Under the pieces are notes generated by a model. It searched no databases, had not been told where the DNA came from, and saw nothing but the letters and a program-made list of their open reading frames with translations. From Lachnospiraceae bacterium (GTDB lineage Bacteria > Bacillota > Clostridia > Lachnospirales > Lachnospiraceae), in the NCBI GenBank assembly GCA_017470985.1, contig JAFUXA010000010.1:84055-148054 (forward strand): DNA of 64,000 nucleotides. The letters are read 5' to 3'. The position numbers were made by a program, and so were the translations under genes. This document shows positions 10,247 through 19,144 of this stretch, piece by piece. Numbering within the stretch: the stretch's first letter is position 1; each line of letters opens with the position of its first letter.

Positions 10247-11404
10247 ATGAAGAAGAGATTAACAAAAATTCTTAGCTTGTTGGTTGTGGGGGCAATGACA
10301 GCAGCAACATTTGTAGGATGTGGTTCTACAGGAAAGGAAGCTGATGGTGGTTCATCTGACGGAGCCAAGATTGGTGTCCTAGTAGCAGATGTAAGTGGTG
10401 AGGAAGCACAGGGCTTCAGAAACTACTATGAGAAATACATCGCAGAAAACTATGATGTAGAGTTCACTTATACAGATGCTTTGGAGAGTGCAGAAGATGA
10501 GAAGGCTGCGATTGAGAAGTTTGCTTCTCAGGGATGTGACGCTATCATCTCACTTTCAAGCAGTGACAGAGCACAGCAGATTGAAACATGCGAGAAGTAC
10601 GGAGTGTATTATGCAATCGCTTCAGGTGTATTGGATTCAGAGCAGTATGAGACATACAAGGGTTATGAGCACTTCGTTGGACAGGTTGGACCTAGCAACG
10701 AGACTGAATTCGAAGCCGGTAAGGAAATGGGTGAATACTTCAAGAAGCAGGGCACAAAGTCTGTAGCGATTTACGGAGCATTTATCCCTAACCCAATGCA
10801 TGTATACAGAGCAGCTGGTGTTCTTGTAGGACTTGGATGCACATATGGTGGTGCTTCTGATATGGATGCAATCGTAGGACAGATTTTCGCAGATCAGGGT
10901 ATTACACTTTCTAAGGTTGCAGGTGATACACAGGTTGTAGCTTATCTTCAGGGATATGGTGATACAACAACAGATGAGTTGAATGCTGCTATTCAGAAGA
11001 ATCCAGAGGCATTTATCTCAGTTGGTATGGCAACAACATTCTTTACACAGACATTGAATGAAGCGGGAATCCAGTTCTCTGATATTGACTCATTTACAGA
11101 GGCAAACGGAGCTGCAATCAAGGATGGTAAGCTTGTATACCTTGCTGGTAAATATTCATCATCAATTGGACCTGTTTTCGCACTTGTTATGAATGCAATT
11201 AATGGAAATGTAATCCGTGATGAGGATGGCAACGCTGTATCAGTAAGCCAGGGTTACCTCGTAGCAACAGATGCTGATTCATTTGATTCATTCTACTTAT
11301 CAGATAAAGGAACAAATCCTATCTTCAGCAAGGATGTGTTGGATACAGTTATCGGCGATGATGTTACATTCGCAGATGTCAAGGCTTTGATTGAGTCAAA
11401 ATAA
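10247..11404 (+). CDS. Sugar-binding lipoprotein of the ABC importer
   Basis: A 385-residue periplasmic-binding-protein-4-like lipoprotein. The N-terminus is a lipoprotein signal (MKKRLTKILSLLVVG, hydrophobic core, then ATFVGC with lipobox Cys-25) followed by a Gly/Ser linker. The mature part keeps the two-lobe pattern (KIGVLVADVSGEEAQGF, then CDAIISLSSSD). It captures substrate at the outer face of the membrane for the flanking permeases. A strong AAGGAGG site sits 9 bases before ATG. Ligand is unknown; rhamnose, a rhamnoside or a beta-glucoside is possible from context. Confidence 0.88.
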   Translation: MKKRLTKILSLLVVGAMTAATFVGCGSTGKEADGGSSDGAKIGVLVADVSGEEAQGFRNYYEKYIAENYDVEFTYTDALESAEDEKAAIEKFASQGCDAIISLSSSDRAQQIETCEKYGVYYAIASGVLDSEQYETYKGYEHFVGQVGPSNETEFEAGKEMGEYFKKQGTKSVAIYGAFIPNPMHVYRAAGVLVGLGCTYGGASDMDAIVGQIFADQGITLSKVAGDTQVVAYLQGYGDTTTDELNAAIQKNPEAFISVGMATTFFTQTLNEAGIQFSDIDSFTEANGAAIKDGKLVYLAGKYSSSIGPVFALVMNAINGNVIRDEDGNAVSVSQGYLVATDADSFDSFYLSDKGTNPIFSKDVLDTVIGDDVTFADVKALIESK

Positions 11405-11450
11405 GTTTTTTAGAAAAGATAATTATTTAAGAAAAATGGAGGCTAATATT

Positions 11451-12434
11451 ATGAGCATTCCGAAGAGGTTTTTGGGAACAATAGCGATACCGCTTATATC
11501 ATTTATCATACTGGAGGCATTATGTCTGAGACATGGCTCACATATTATTACCAATATGCGCAGTTTCGATAATTTCGTGGTGTATGTGGCAATAGTAATG
11601 ATAACTACAATTGCGTTATCTATCAATTTGAACAGTGGCAGATTTGACTTCTCCCTGGGTTCAATGGCAGCTCTTTCAGCAGTCATTGGCGCCAAGATAA
11701 CATATGCTGTTCTTGGAGGCGGAGAGGGAAGTGCATTTATGATGCTTGCTGTGACTGTTGTAGCAGGTGCAATACTTGGCTTGATATCAGGATGCGTATA
11801 TGTGGTTTTGAGGATTCCGCCAATTATAACCTCTCTAGGAGTCACACTTATATATGAAGGAATTATGTATACCATAACAGAGGGCAAATACTTGAGAGTT
11901 GAGGTTCAGAATGCTTCAATGTCAGGATTTGTCAGCACCTGGAAATATGCCTTTGCAATAATTGTACTAGTGTTGGTGGCAGCAATTGTCATATTCGATC
12001 ATTCTCGATTCGGTTATGACTACAAGGCTTTAAAGGATGGACAGAAGGTTGCGGTTAACACAGGTATTAACGAAGTGAAAAATGCTTTGGGATGTTATGC
12101 AATATGTGGTGGTCTTATGGGAATAGTAGGTTTTTTAAATGCTGCCAGAAATACCACCATCAATGGAGGACAGCTGAATTTCGGTTCAATAGCTATTATG
12201 TTTACAGCCTTCCTCCCAATGTTCATCGGTTCATATATTAGTCGATTTACAAATGAGAGAATAGGTTTTCTCTTGGCCGCAGTTACAATGTCACTTCTGA
12301 ATTCTACTTTTGCGGTATTCTCAAATGAAGTGACTGCATCAATGCAATCTATTATTAATGCAGTATTGCTGGTTGTATTTTTGATTTACTTAAATAATGA
12401 AAAACTATTAGTGAGAATCTTTTCAAAGAAATAA
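11451..12434 (+). CDS. Sugar ABC transporter permease (CUT2 type), second copy
   Basis: A 327-residue polytopic protein of the same family as the permease at 9183, with the conserved motif NLNSGRFDFSLGSMAALSA. The frame extends back to 11391, but ATG 11451 has GGAGG eight bases upstream and avoids overlapping the binding-protein gene, so it is the likely start. A strong terminator at 12449 ends the operon just after its stop codon. Confidence 0.87.
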   Translation: MSIPKRFLGTIAIPLISFIILEALCLRHGSHIITNMRSFDNFVVYVAIVMITTIALSINLNSGRFDFSLGSMAALSAVIGAKITYAVLGGGEGSAFMMLAVTVVAGAILGLISGCVYVVLRIPPIITSLGVTLIYEGIMYTITEGKYLRVEVQNASMSGFVSTWKYAFAIIVLVLVAAIVIFDHSRFGYDYKALKDGQKVAVNTGINEVKNALGCYAICGGLMGIVGFLNAARNTTINGGQLNFGSIAIMFTAFLPMFIGSYISRFTNERIGFLLAAVTMSLLNSTFAVFSNEVTASMQSIINAVLLVVFLIYLNNEKLLVRIFSKK

Positions 12435-12448
12435 TTTGGTTTTATTAG

Positions 12449-12482
12449 GCAGCCCTTTTGGAAAGTAAAAGGGCTGCTTTTA
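12449..12482 (+). terminator. Rho-independent terminator of the ABC importer operon
   Basis: Perfect 11-bp stem GCAGCCCTTTT / AAAAGGGCTGC with a 7-base loop, followed by TTTTATT. It lies 15 bases after the second permease. Confidence 0.92.
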
Positions 12483-12511
12483 TTAAAACTATAGAAGGGT
12501 AGAAAAGAAAA

Positions 12512-14032
12512 ATGATTAATCAGGTCTATGTAAATAAAGCATTGGAATTGTTGAAGAAACCTATAGAGACAAGAGTAGAGGTAACACAGACTGTAGAAAT
12601 AGAACAGATTGATGGCAAGGTGGAAATCAAGCCGGCTGCTGACTACAGAAGTCTCAATTTGAAAAAGGGCAATAAAGTATGTCTGGATTTTGGTAATCAT
12701 CAAGTGGGTTATATAAATATGAAGTTGGGCTATAAGGGAAGTCATCCTGATGCACCTGTATTATTGAAACTTCATTTTGCAGAAAATCCAATTGAATTGT
12801 TTGAAGATCCAGAGGAGTATCACGGATGGGTATGTTCATCATGGATTGAGTATGAACAGATACATGTGGATGTGGTGCCATCAGAGTTGAAGCTTCCTCG
12901 CAGATATGCTTTCCGCTATTTACAGATTGAGGTTATAGATATCAGTTCTAAATTTGATTTGTGTATAGAGGATGTTATCTGTACTGCTGTCTCTGGAGCC
13001 GATGACAACAAGCTGATTCCTTTTAACACAGAAAATAAGCAGGACAAGAGGTTGGATGAGATCGCCTGTCGCACTTTACATAACTGCATGCAGGTTGTCT
13101 TTGAGGATGGCCCAAAGAGAGATAGAAGATTATGGATTGGTGATTTAAGAATTCAAGCTCTGACCAATTATATGACTTATCAGAACAACGATATGGTATT
13201 GGCCTGCATATATCTGTTGGCAGGACTTACTCAGGAGGATGGTCGTGTGGGAGCATGTCTCTTCTTGAATCCTGAGCCTGAAGTGGATGATACACAGATG
13301 TATGATTACTCATTATTCTTTGTAAATATTCTCTGGGATTATTATGAAAATACAGGAGATATAGAAACTCTAAAGGAACTTTGGCCAACTGCCCTAAGAC
13401 AGATTGAACTGGCTAAAGAGAATCTGAATAGAGATATGATTGTGGAAGATTCAGAGGAGCTAGGATGGTGCTTTCTGGATTGGAATCTGAATCTTAATAA
13501 GCAGGCAGGAGCTCAGGGCGTGCTTCTGTATGCCACATCTGCAGCAATCAAGATTTCCCAGGCTCTGGATGACGTTATGAACGAGGAAAGTCTGGCTGCA
13601 TTCTATTGTGAAATTCGTGATGCTGCCAATGATAAGCTCTGGGACAAGGAGCTGAAGTGCTATGTAAGTGGCAAGAACAAGCAGGTTTCCATGGCATCAC
13701 AGGTATGGATGATTCTTGGCGAGGCTATAACTGGTGAGGATGCATACAAACTATTGAAGAGAGTGAAGGAAAATCCACAGGCACAAGGTATGGTTACTCC
13801 ATATATGTATCACAATTATGTGGATGCCTTTATCAAAGCTGGAAGCATAGGAGTGGCTCTGGAAGAATTGAGAGAATACTGGGGAGCTATGGCTGATCTT
13901 GGAGCAGATACTTTCTGGGAATTGTATAATCCAGCCAATCCTTATGAATCTCCATATGGTGGCACCATTGTAAACAGTTACTGCCATGCATGGAGCTGTG
14001 CACCGGCATACTTCCTACGTAAGTATTCCTAG
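12512..14032 (+). CDS. GH78-like (alpha-L-rhamnosidase family) glycosidase, short form
   Basis: A 506-residue protein matching the six-hairpin catalytic half of rhamnosidases, with DFGNHQVGYINMKLGYKG (about residues 54-71, compare VLDFGQNIAGYIEFEF in the longer enzyme at 3640), EDGPKRDRRLWIGDLRIQ (about 197-214) and a Trp/Glu-rich end (DTFWELYNPANP). It lacks the N-terminal domains of the 906-residue enzyme and has no signal peptide. It is 30 bases after a terminator, so it needs its own promoter or read-through, and is followed by a GH3 gene 32 bases downstream. Exact substrate is open. Confidence 0.75.
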   Translation: MINQVYVNKALELLKKPIETRVEVTQTVEIEQIDGKVEIKPAADYRSLNLKKGNKVCLDFGNHQVGYINMKLGYKGSHPDAPVLLKLHFAENPIELFEDPEEYHGWVCSSWIEYEQIHVDVVPSELKLPRRYAFRYLQIEVIDISSKFDLCIEDVICTAVSGADDNKLIPFNTENKQDKRLDEIACRTLHNCMQVVFEDGPKRDRRLWIGDLRIQALTNYMTYQNNDMVLACIYLLAGLTQEDGRVGACLFLNPEPEVDDTQMYDYSLFFVNILWDYYENTGDIETLKELWPTALRQIELAKENLNRDMIVEDSEELGWCFLDWNLNLNKQAGAQGVLLYATSAAIKISQALDDVMNEESLAAFYCEIRDAANDKLWDKELKCYVSGKNKQVSMASQVWMILGEAITGEDAYKLLKRVKENPQAQGMVTPYMYHNYVDAFIKAGSIGVALEELREYWGAMADLGADTFWELYNPANPYESPYGGTIVNSYCHAWSCAPAYFLRKYS

Positions 14033-14064
14033 GAATAGATTAAGTGGAAAGCGAGCATATAACT

Positions 14065-15822
14065 ATGAAGAAAATAAATTTGACAGGAAATCCATTTTAT
14101 TTAGACCAGGCAGGAATCGACTGGGTATATGACACATTTAACAAGATGGATAACGAGAAAAAGTGTGGTCAGTTATTCTGCCCTATGGGTTTGGATGCTA
14201 ATCCTGAGAACTTAAATCATTTGATAAATGAAATTGGAGTTGGGGCAATGATGTATCGTCCCGGCCCTGCAGTAAATATTTGGCAGACTCATAAAGCAAT
14301 ACAGGATATGGCAGAGGTTCCTCTACTTTTGGCAGCCAATACTGAATCCGGCGGAGAGGGATTGGCATTTGAGGGAACTTCCTTTGGTAAGCCTATGGCT
14401 GTAGCTGCTACAGGAGATTATGACAATGCATATAAGATGGCTTATGCAGCATGTGCAGAGGGTGCCGCTTTGGGATTGAACTGGTCATTTGCACCAATTG
14501 TAGATATCAATTATGACTTTCATAATCCTATAACCAACGTCAGAACATTCGGTAATAATCCAAGGGAAGTATATGAATATGCTTCGAGATATTTGGATGC
14601 TGCAGATGAGTGTGATGTTGCTGTATCCATAAAACATTTCCCAGGAGATGGAGTGGATGAGAGAGATCAGCATATAGTAACAAGTATTAATTCTTTAAGC
14701 ACCAGAGAATGGGATAAATCATATGGTTATGTATATAGGAAGCTTATTGAGAAGGGTGCCAAAACAGTAATGGTGGGGCATATAGCTCAACCTGCTTATG
14801 TCAAGAAGTTGAACCCTCTGGCTGACAGAAGTGCATGTATGAGACCTGCAACTCTTTCCAAAGAATTGCTGAAGGGACTTCTGAGAGATAAGTTGAAGTT
14901 CAATGGTCTGATTACAACAGATGCAACACCAATGGTAGGATTTACATCAGCTATGAGTCGTGCTGAGGCCATTCCAAGAGCTATAGAATCAGGTTGCGAC
15001 ATGATTTTATTTAACAAGGATGTAGATGAGGACTATAAATATATGCTGGAAGGACTGGCAAATCATAGTCTGTCTCAGGATAGATTGGATGAGGCTGTAA
15101 TCAGAATTCTGGCAACCAAGGCTTCGTTGAAATTACATGAGAAGAAGGCTGCTGATACATTGGTTCCAAATGGTGAAATAAGCCGGGTTGTAGGATGTGC
15201 AAAGCATAGAATCTGGTCTGATGAAGTGGCTGATAAAGCCATAACTCTGGTTCGAGATGAGAAGCAATTACTTCCTATTAGCAAAGAGCGATATAAGAGA
15301 ATATATCTCAATGTAATTCAGAAGGATTTGTCAGCTGATAATGATTATGTTCAGATGTGGCGTGAGAAATTAGAAAAGCGTGGATTTGAGGTCACAGTTA
15401 GAGATAGAAGTGTATCTATTGGAGTTGCTGATTTTGCAGATATGTCAAAGCTTACACCTGAAAAGGGTAGATTATTGCATGAGATGTATAGAGGTGTAGA
15501 AGAGATGAAGCAGGATTATGACCTGTACTTATATGTGTGCAACATGGAAAATGCTTCTAATAATACGACTTTGAGATTGAATTGGAATGTATGTTTTGGT
15601 TTGGGAGATGATGCTCCATGGTTTGCTTCAGAGATACCGGTGATAATGGTTTCTACATCTTATCCATACCATCTCTTCGATGCACCGATGATGGGAACAT
15701 ATATCAATTCATATAGCGGTAATGAGAACTTTGTTGACGCAACAATAGATAAAATGATGGGGGTGTCTGAATTCAAAGGAATAAGTCCAATTGACCCTTA
15801 TTGCGGACAGAAATATATATAG
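14065..15822 (+). CDS. GH3 enzyme of the NagZ/Nag3 type (His/Asp dyad); hydrolase or beta-glycoside phosphorylase
   Basis: A 585-residue cytoplasmic-looking GH3 enzyme. The N-terminal barrel contains the NagZ-type signature KHFPGDG (residues 190-196) followed by D201 and H203 in DQH, the pair known to serve as acid/base in this subfamily, and the nucleophile segment GLITTDATPM with Asp-286. A GH3 C-terminal domain follows, unlike single-domain NagZ. C. fimi Nag3, of this class, is a retaining phosphorylase, so this may release beta-sugar 1-phosphate. ATG 14065 (MKKINLTGN) is preferred over GTG 14044; its ribosome site is weak. Likely co-transcribed with the GH78-like gene upstream. Confidence 0.85.
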   Translation: MKKINLTGNPFYLDQAGIDWVYDTFNKMDNEKKCGQLFCPMGLDANPENLNHLINEIGVGAMMYRPGPAVNIWQTHKAIQDMAEVPLLLAANTESGGEGLAFEGTSFGKPMAVAATGDYDNAYKMAYAACAEGAALGLNWSFAPIVDINYDFHNPITNVRTFGNNPREVYEYASRYLDAADECDVAVSIKHFPGDGVDERDQHIVTSINSLSTREWDKSYGYVYRKLIEKGAKTVMVGHIAQPAYVKKLNPLADRSACMRPATLSKELLKGLLRDKLKFNGLITTDATPMVGFTSAMSRAEAIPRAIESGCDMILFNKDVDEDYKYMLEGLANHSLSQDRLDEAVIRILATKASLKLHEKKAADTLVPNGEISRVVGCAKHRIWSDEVADKAITLVRDEKQLLPISKERYKRIYLNVIQKDLSADNDYVQMWREKLEKRGFEVTVRDRSVSIGVADFADMSKLTPEKGRLLHEMYRGVEEMKQDYDLYLYVCNMENASNNTTLRLNWNVCFGLGDDAPWFASEIPVIMVSTSYPYHLFDAPMMGTYINSYSGNENFVDATIDKMMGVSEFKGISPIDPYCGQKYI

Positions 15823-15902
15823 GACAAAGTGGGAATTTATTTGTGATGGTTTTGATATAGGCGGGTGTATTTATTGTAGCCGCAGTTCAAGGAGGTATTT
15901 TT

Positions 15903-17648
15903 ATGAGAAATATTACCAGAAAAATAGGAACAAGGGTAATGGCGATGATCATGATTTTGGCGGTTATTTTTGCCATAACTGTTGGAACGACGACATATTC
16001 ACAGGCATTGGTAAAAGATAATGGTGAAGCCATATCAGTGAGATATGTGCCAATGTTACAGAACACATACGAGATGCAGAAAAGTATTGAGAAGAGTATG
16101 AAGTATTTAAATATTATTGCTTTGTATGATGAACCAGGCTTGAGAGAGGGACTGGAGGCAGCTCTTGAGCTTGAAGTGCAAAATGTGTCTCTATCAGACA
16201 AGGTTATAAAAGGTCTTGTTGCACAGACAAATGATAAGGACTTGAGTGCAAAGTATGATGATTATATCAGTTATGTGAATAAGCTTCTGAAGCTGGTTGG
16301 TGAAATTGAAGACAGTGTAAACCAGGGAGATTTCACTACTGCAAATATTAGATTGGCAACTGATTTTCAGACTTTGATTGAGCAGGAAGGTGAACCTACA
16401 GAGACTGCATTTATGGCTGCTCTGAATAAAGATTTGAAATTAGCACAAGAAGCCTATGCCAATGCTATTACTTACAGTAGACAGATTCTTATGGTTACAA
16501 TTCTGGCTTTTGTAATTGTACTTATAATTATTGTTATTGTAATTAGAAATATTGTAAGTAAACCTGCTAAGAAAGCCAGCTCACAATTGAATACTATTAT
16601 TGAAAATATTAATAATAATCAGGGCGATTTGACTGATCGAATTGATGTGAAAAGTTCTGATGAAATCGGTCAGCTTAGTGCGGGTATAAATGATTTCATT
16701 GGAAATCTGCAAAGTATTATGAGACAGATATCAGAGGATGCAAGTCGAATGGATGAAACTGTGGCTTCCATGAATTCAGAGATTGCCACTTCCAGCGACA
16801 GTGTGGATAGCATTGCCAGTGTTATGGAAGAATTAACAGCAAGTATGGAGGAAGTGTCAGCAAGCATTGATATATTAGAGCACAATTCCAAGGATATCTT
16901 GGCATCTATCAATGAAGTTCAGGAACAGACTCAAATCGGTGCAGATACATCTGCTGATATCAAGGCTTTGGCTTTGGGAGTTAGAGAGGCTACTGAGGAG
17001 AAGAAGCTTGGTATTGAAAATGTAATGGTTGAGAAGAAGACTGAGCTTACAGCAGCTATTGAGGCAAGTAAGCAGGTTGAGGAAATCAATAACTTGACAG
17101 ACGATATTTTAGAGATTGCAAGTCAGACAAATCTATTGGCATTAAATGCTTCCATTGAAGCTGCTCGAGCTGGAGAAGCAGGCAAGGGATTTGCAGTTGT
17201 TGCTGATGAGATTCGTCAGCTCGCGGAAAACAGTACCAAGACAGCCAATAATATTCAGGAAATCAGCTCGAAGGTTGTTGGAGCGGTTGAGAATTTGATG
17301 AATAATTCCAGCGCTTTGCTTGAGTATCTTCAGGATACTATTATTGCAGATTATGCAGGATTTGAGGGTGCTACAGATATGTACACCGAGAAGGCAGAGA
17401 GAATCGATGCTGTAGTTTTAGCTTTTTCTGAGAATATAACTCATCTCAATAACATTATGACAGAGAATGTACAAAGCATAGAAAATATAGCTTCTGCTAT
17501 GTCTGAAAGTACCAAGGGTGTTGTACTGGTTACAGAGAATATTTCTGATATTGCTGGTTCAATGTCTCAGATCAGGGGTGAGGCTGGAAGCAATCTGGAA
17601 ATTTCAAACCAGTTAAATGCTGAGGTTGGCAAGTTCAAAAAGATTTAA
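15903..17648 (+). CDS. Methyl-accepting chemotaxis protein
   Basis: A 581-residue chemoreceptor: TM1 at about residues 12-32, an extracellular helical-bundle ligand domain of about 160 residues, TM2 at about 198-222 ([18 protein letters not shown]), a HAMP domain, then the cytoplasmic four-helix bundle with the invariant hairpin tip [20 protein letters not shown] (about residues 406-425). It signals to CheA. AAGGAGG precedes ATG by 7 bases. Its place between the GH3 gene and beta-phosphoglucomutase suggests sensing of the same sugar, which is inference. Confidence 0.95.
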   Translation: MRNITRKIGTRVMAMIMILAVIFAITVGTTTYSQALVKDNGEAISVRYVPMLQNTYEMQKSIEKSMKYLNIIALYDEPGLREGLEAALELEVQNVSLSDKVIKGLVAQTNDKDLSAKYDDYISYVNKLLKLVGEIEDSVNQGDFTTANIRLATDFQTLIEQEGEPTETAFMAALNKDLKLAQEAYANAITYSRQILMVTILAFVIVLIIIVIVIRNIVSKPAKKASSQLNTIIENINNNQGDLTDRIDVKSSDEIGQLSAGINDFIGNLQSIMRQISEDASRMDETVASMNSEIATSSDSVDSIASVMEELTASMEEVSASIDILEHNSKDILASINEVQEQTQIGADTSADIKALALGVREATEEKKLGIENVMVEKKTELTAAIEASKQVEEINNLTDDILEIASQTNLLALNASIEAARAGEAGKGFAVVADEIRQLAENSTKTANNIQEISSKVVGAVENLMNNSSALLEYLQDTIIADYAGFEGATDMYTEKAERIDAVVLAFSENITHLNNIMTENVQSIENIASAMSESTKGVVLVTENISDIAGSMSQIRGEAGSNLEISNQLNAEVGKFKKI

Positions 17649-17728
17649 GGACAGCCAAGAGATAAAAATGGATTGTGGTTTGCAAGAATATACTGCAATT
17701 AAAATAAAATGAAGAGAGAAAGAGCAAA

Positions 17729-18379
17729 ATGAGTGAAAATAATATTAAAGCAGTAATATTTGATTTGGATGGTGTCATTGTCTTTACAGATAAGTTTCAT
17801 TATCAGGCGTGGAAACAAATGGCTGATGAAATCGGAATATATTTTGATGAGGAAATCAATAATCGCCTCAGGGGGGTAGGTCGTATGGAATCTCTTGAGA
17901 TTATTCTGGAGAAATATGATGGGGAACCTCTCACAGATGAGTGTAAGAAGATTTTGGCAGCCAAGAAAAATGATATCTACAGAGGATTGCTATATGGCAT
18001 GGGACCTGAGGATGTGACAGAAGAAGTGCGTGATACTCTTGCTGAACTTCGAAATAGAGGATATAAGTTGTCCATAGGATCATCAAGTAAAAATGCCAAA
18101 CTGATTTTGCGTCAGGTTAGACTTATGGATGCTTTTGATACTATATCAGATGGAACCAATATATCCAACTCCAAGCCTGATCCGGAAGTCTTTGTCAAGG
18201 CGGCCGAATATTTGGGCATGGATTGTCATGACTGCCTCGTTGTGGAAGATGCATGGGCCGGTATTGATGCGGCAAAGGCAGGGCATATGCTTGCTGCCGG
18301 AATTGGAGATGCAAAGGATTATAGTGAGACAGATTATCCATTGAAGAGATTTAGTGACTTGCTAAATATTTGTAAATAG
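17729..18379 (+). CDS. pgmB: Beta-phosphoglucomutase (HAD superfamily)
   Basis: A 216-residue HAD phosphatase-fold enzyme with motif I FDLDGVIVFTDKFHYQAWK (Asp nucleophile and Asp acid/base; residues 10-28), a helical cap, GSSSKNAK and a late VVEDAWAGIDAAKAG motif. This pattern fits beta-PGM, which turns beta-glucose 1-phosphate into glucose 6-phosphate. Beta-G1P normally comes from an inverting disaccharide phosphorylase, but none is visible here; the only nearby candidate is the GH3 enzyme at 14065. It ends 9 bases from the convergent TetR gene. Confidence 0.88.
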   Translation: MSENNIKAVIFDLDGVIVFTDKFHYQAWKQMADEIGIYFDEEINNRLRGVGRMESLEIILEKYDGEPLTDECKKILAAKKNDIYRGLLYGMGPEDVTEEVRDTLAELRNRGYKLSIGSSSKNAKLILRQVRLMDAFDTISDGTNISNSKPDPEVFVKAAEYLGMDCHDCLVVEDAWAGIDAAKAGHMLAAGIGDAKDYSETDYPLKRFSDLLNICK

Positions 18380-18388
18380 GAGCTGCAC

Positions 18389-18991
18389 CTATTCTTTTGG
18401 CAATTGGTTGTATAGATAGTTTCTTATATCTGTACGATCAGACCAATTCATTAATTTCAGGAAAACGTTCAACATAACATCATTATAATAAGATGGGTCT
18501 CCCGGTATTACGGGGGACTCATTTTGTATTGAAGTAAGTTGAAATTCTGTTAAGGCCTGAGCATAGACACATGCTTCCGTCATGCGATATTTGGACTTAG
18601 ATTCCTTTAGATATATGCTTTTGGCATCCTGAGCAATTACAGATCTGATATTTACTTTCTCTGTATTGATTTTCATAAGTGAAGTCAATAATTCTTCTTG
18701 CTTAGACAGGTGAGCACTTACGATTTTAGTATATTGGGATTCTTTACTGATAAGCATTTCATTCATAATTTCCTGCTTTGTCTCTAAGAATACATCCATC
18801 ATTTGTTCGGCGATGGCTTCCTTATCTGTGAAATGCTGATAGAAGGCAGCTCTGGAGATAGGAGTCTCGTCCAGTATGTCTTGTATAGTTATAGATTCAT
18901 AGGTTTTTGTTTTTAACAATTTGCAAAAGGCAGAAACTATAGCTTTGTCTGTTCTTATATAATGGCTGGTTCTTGTGATATTATCCTTCAT
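18389..18991 (-). CDS. TetR/AcrR-family transcriptional regulator
   Basis: A 200-residue regulator with an N-terminal TetR helix-turn-helix (SITIQDILDETPISRAAFYQ, about residues 34-53, followed by HFTDKEAI) and a variable helical ligand domain. It is divergent from the large GH3 gene at 19145 with a 153-base gap containing an A+T-rich promoter region, so it may regulate that gene. It is convergent with pgmB. The inducer is not predictable. Confidence 0.88.
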   Translation of the reverse strand: MKDNITRTSHYIRTDKAIVSAFCKLLKTKTYESITIQDILDETPISRAAFYQHFTDKEAIAEQMMDVFLETKQEIMNEMLISKESQYTKIVSAHLSKQEELLTSLMKINTEKVNIRSVIAQDAKSIYLKESKSKYRMTEACVYAQALTEFQLTSIQNESPVIPGDPSYYNDVMLNVFLKLMNWSDRTDIRNYLYNQLPKE

Positions 18992-19144
18992 TTTCTAACA
19001 ACTCCTTTTATATATATACATAAGTATACGCTTTGTTTACTTAATAAATCAATTATTTAAAATGAATATACCAAGTGGATTATCAGGATGATAGAATAAA
19101 AGCAAATATAAGAGATAATATAGAAATATTGGAGGGTTAAAGAA

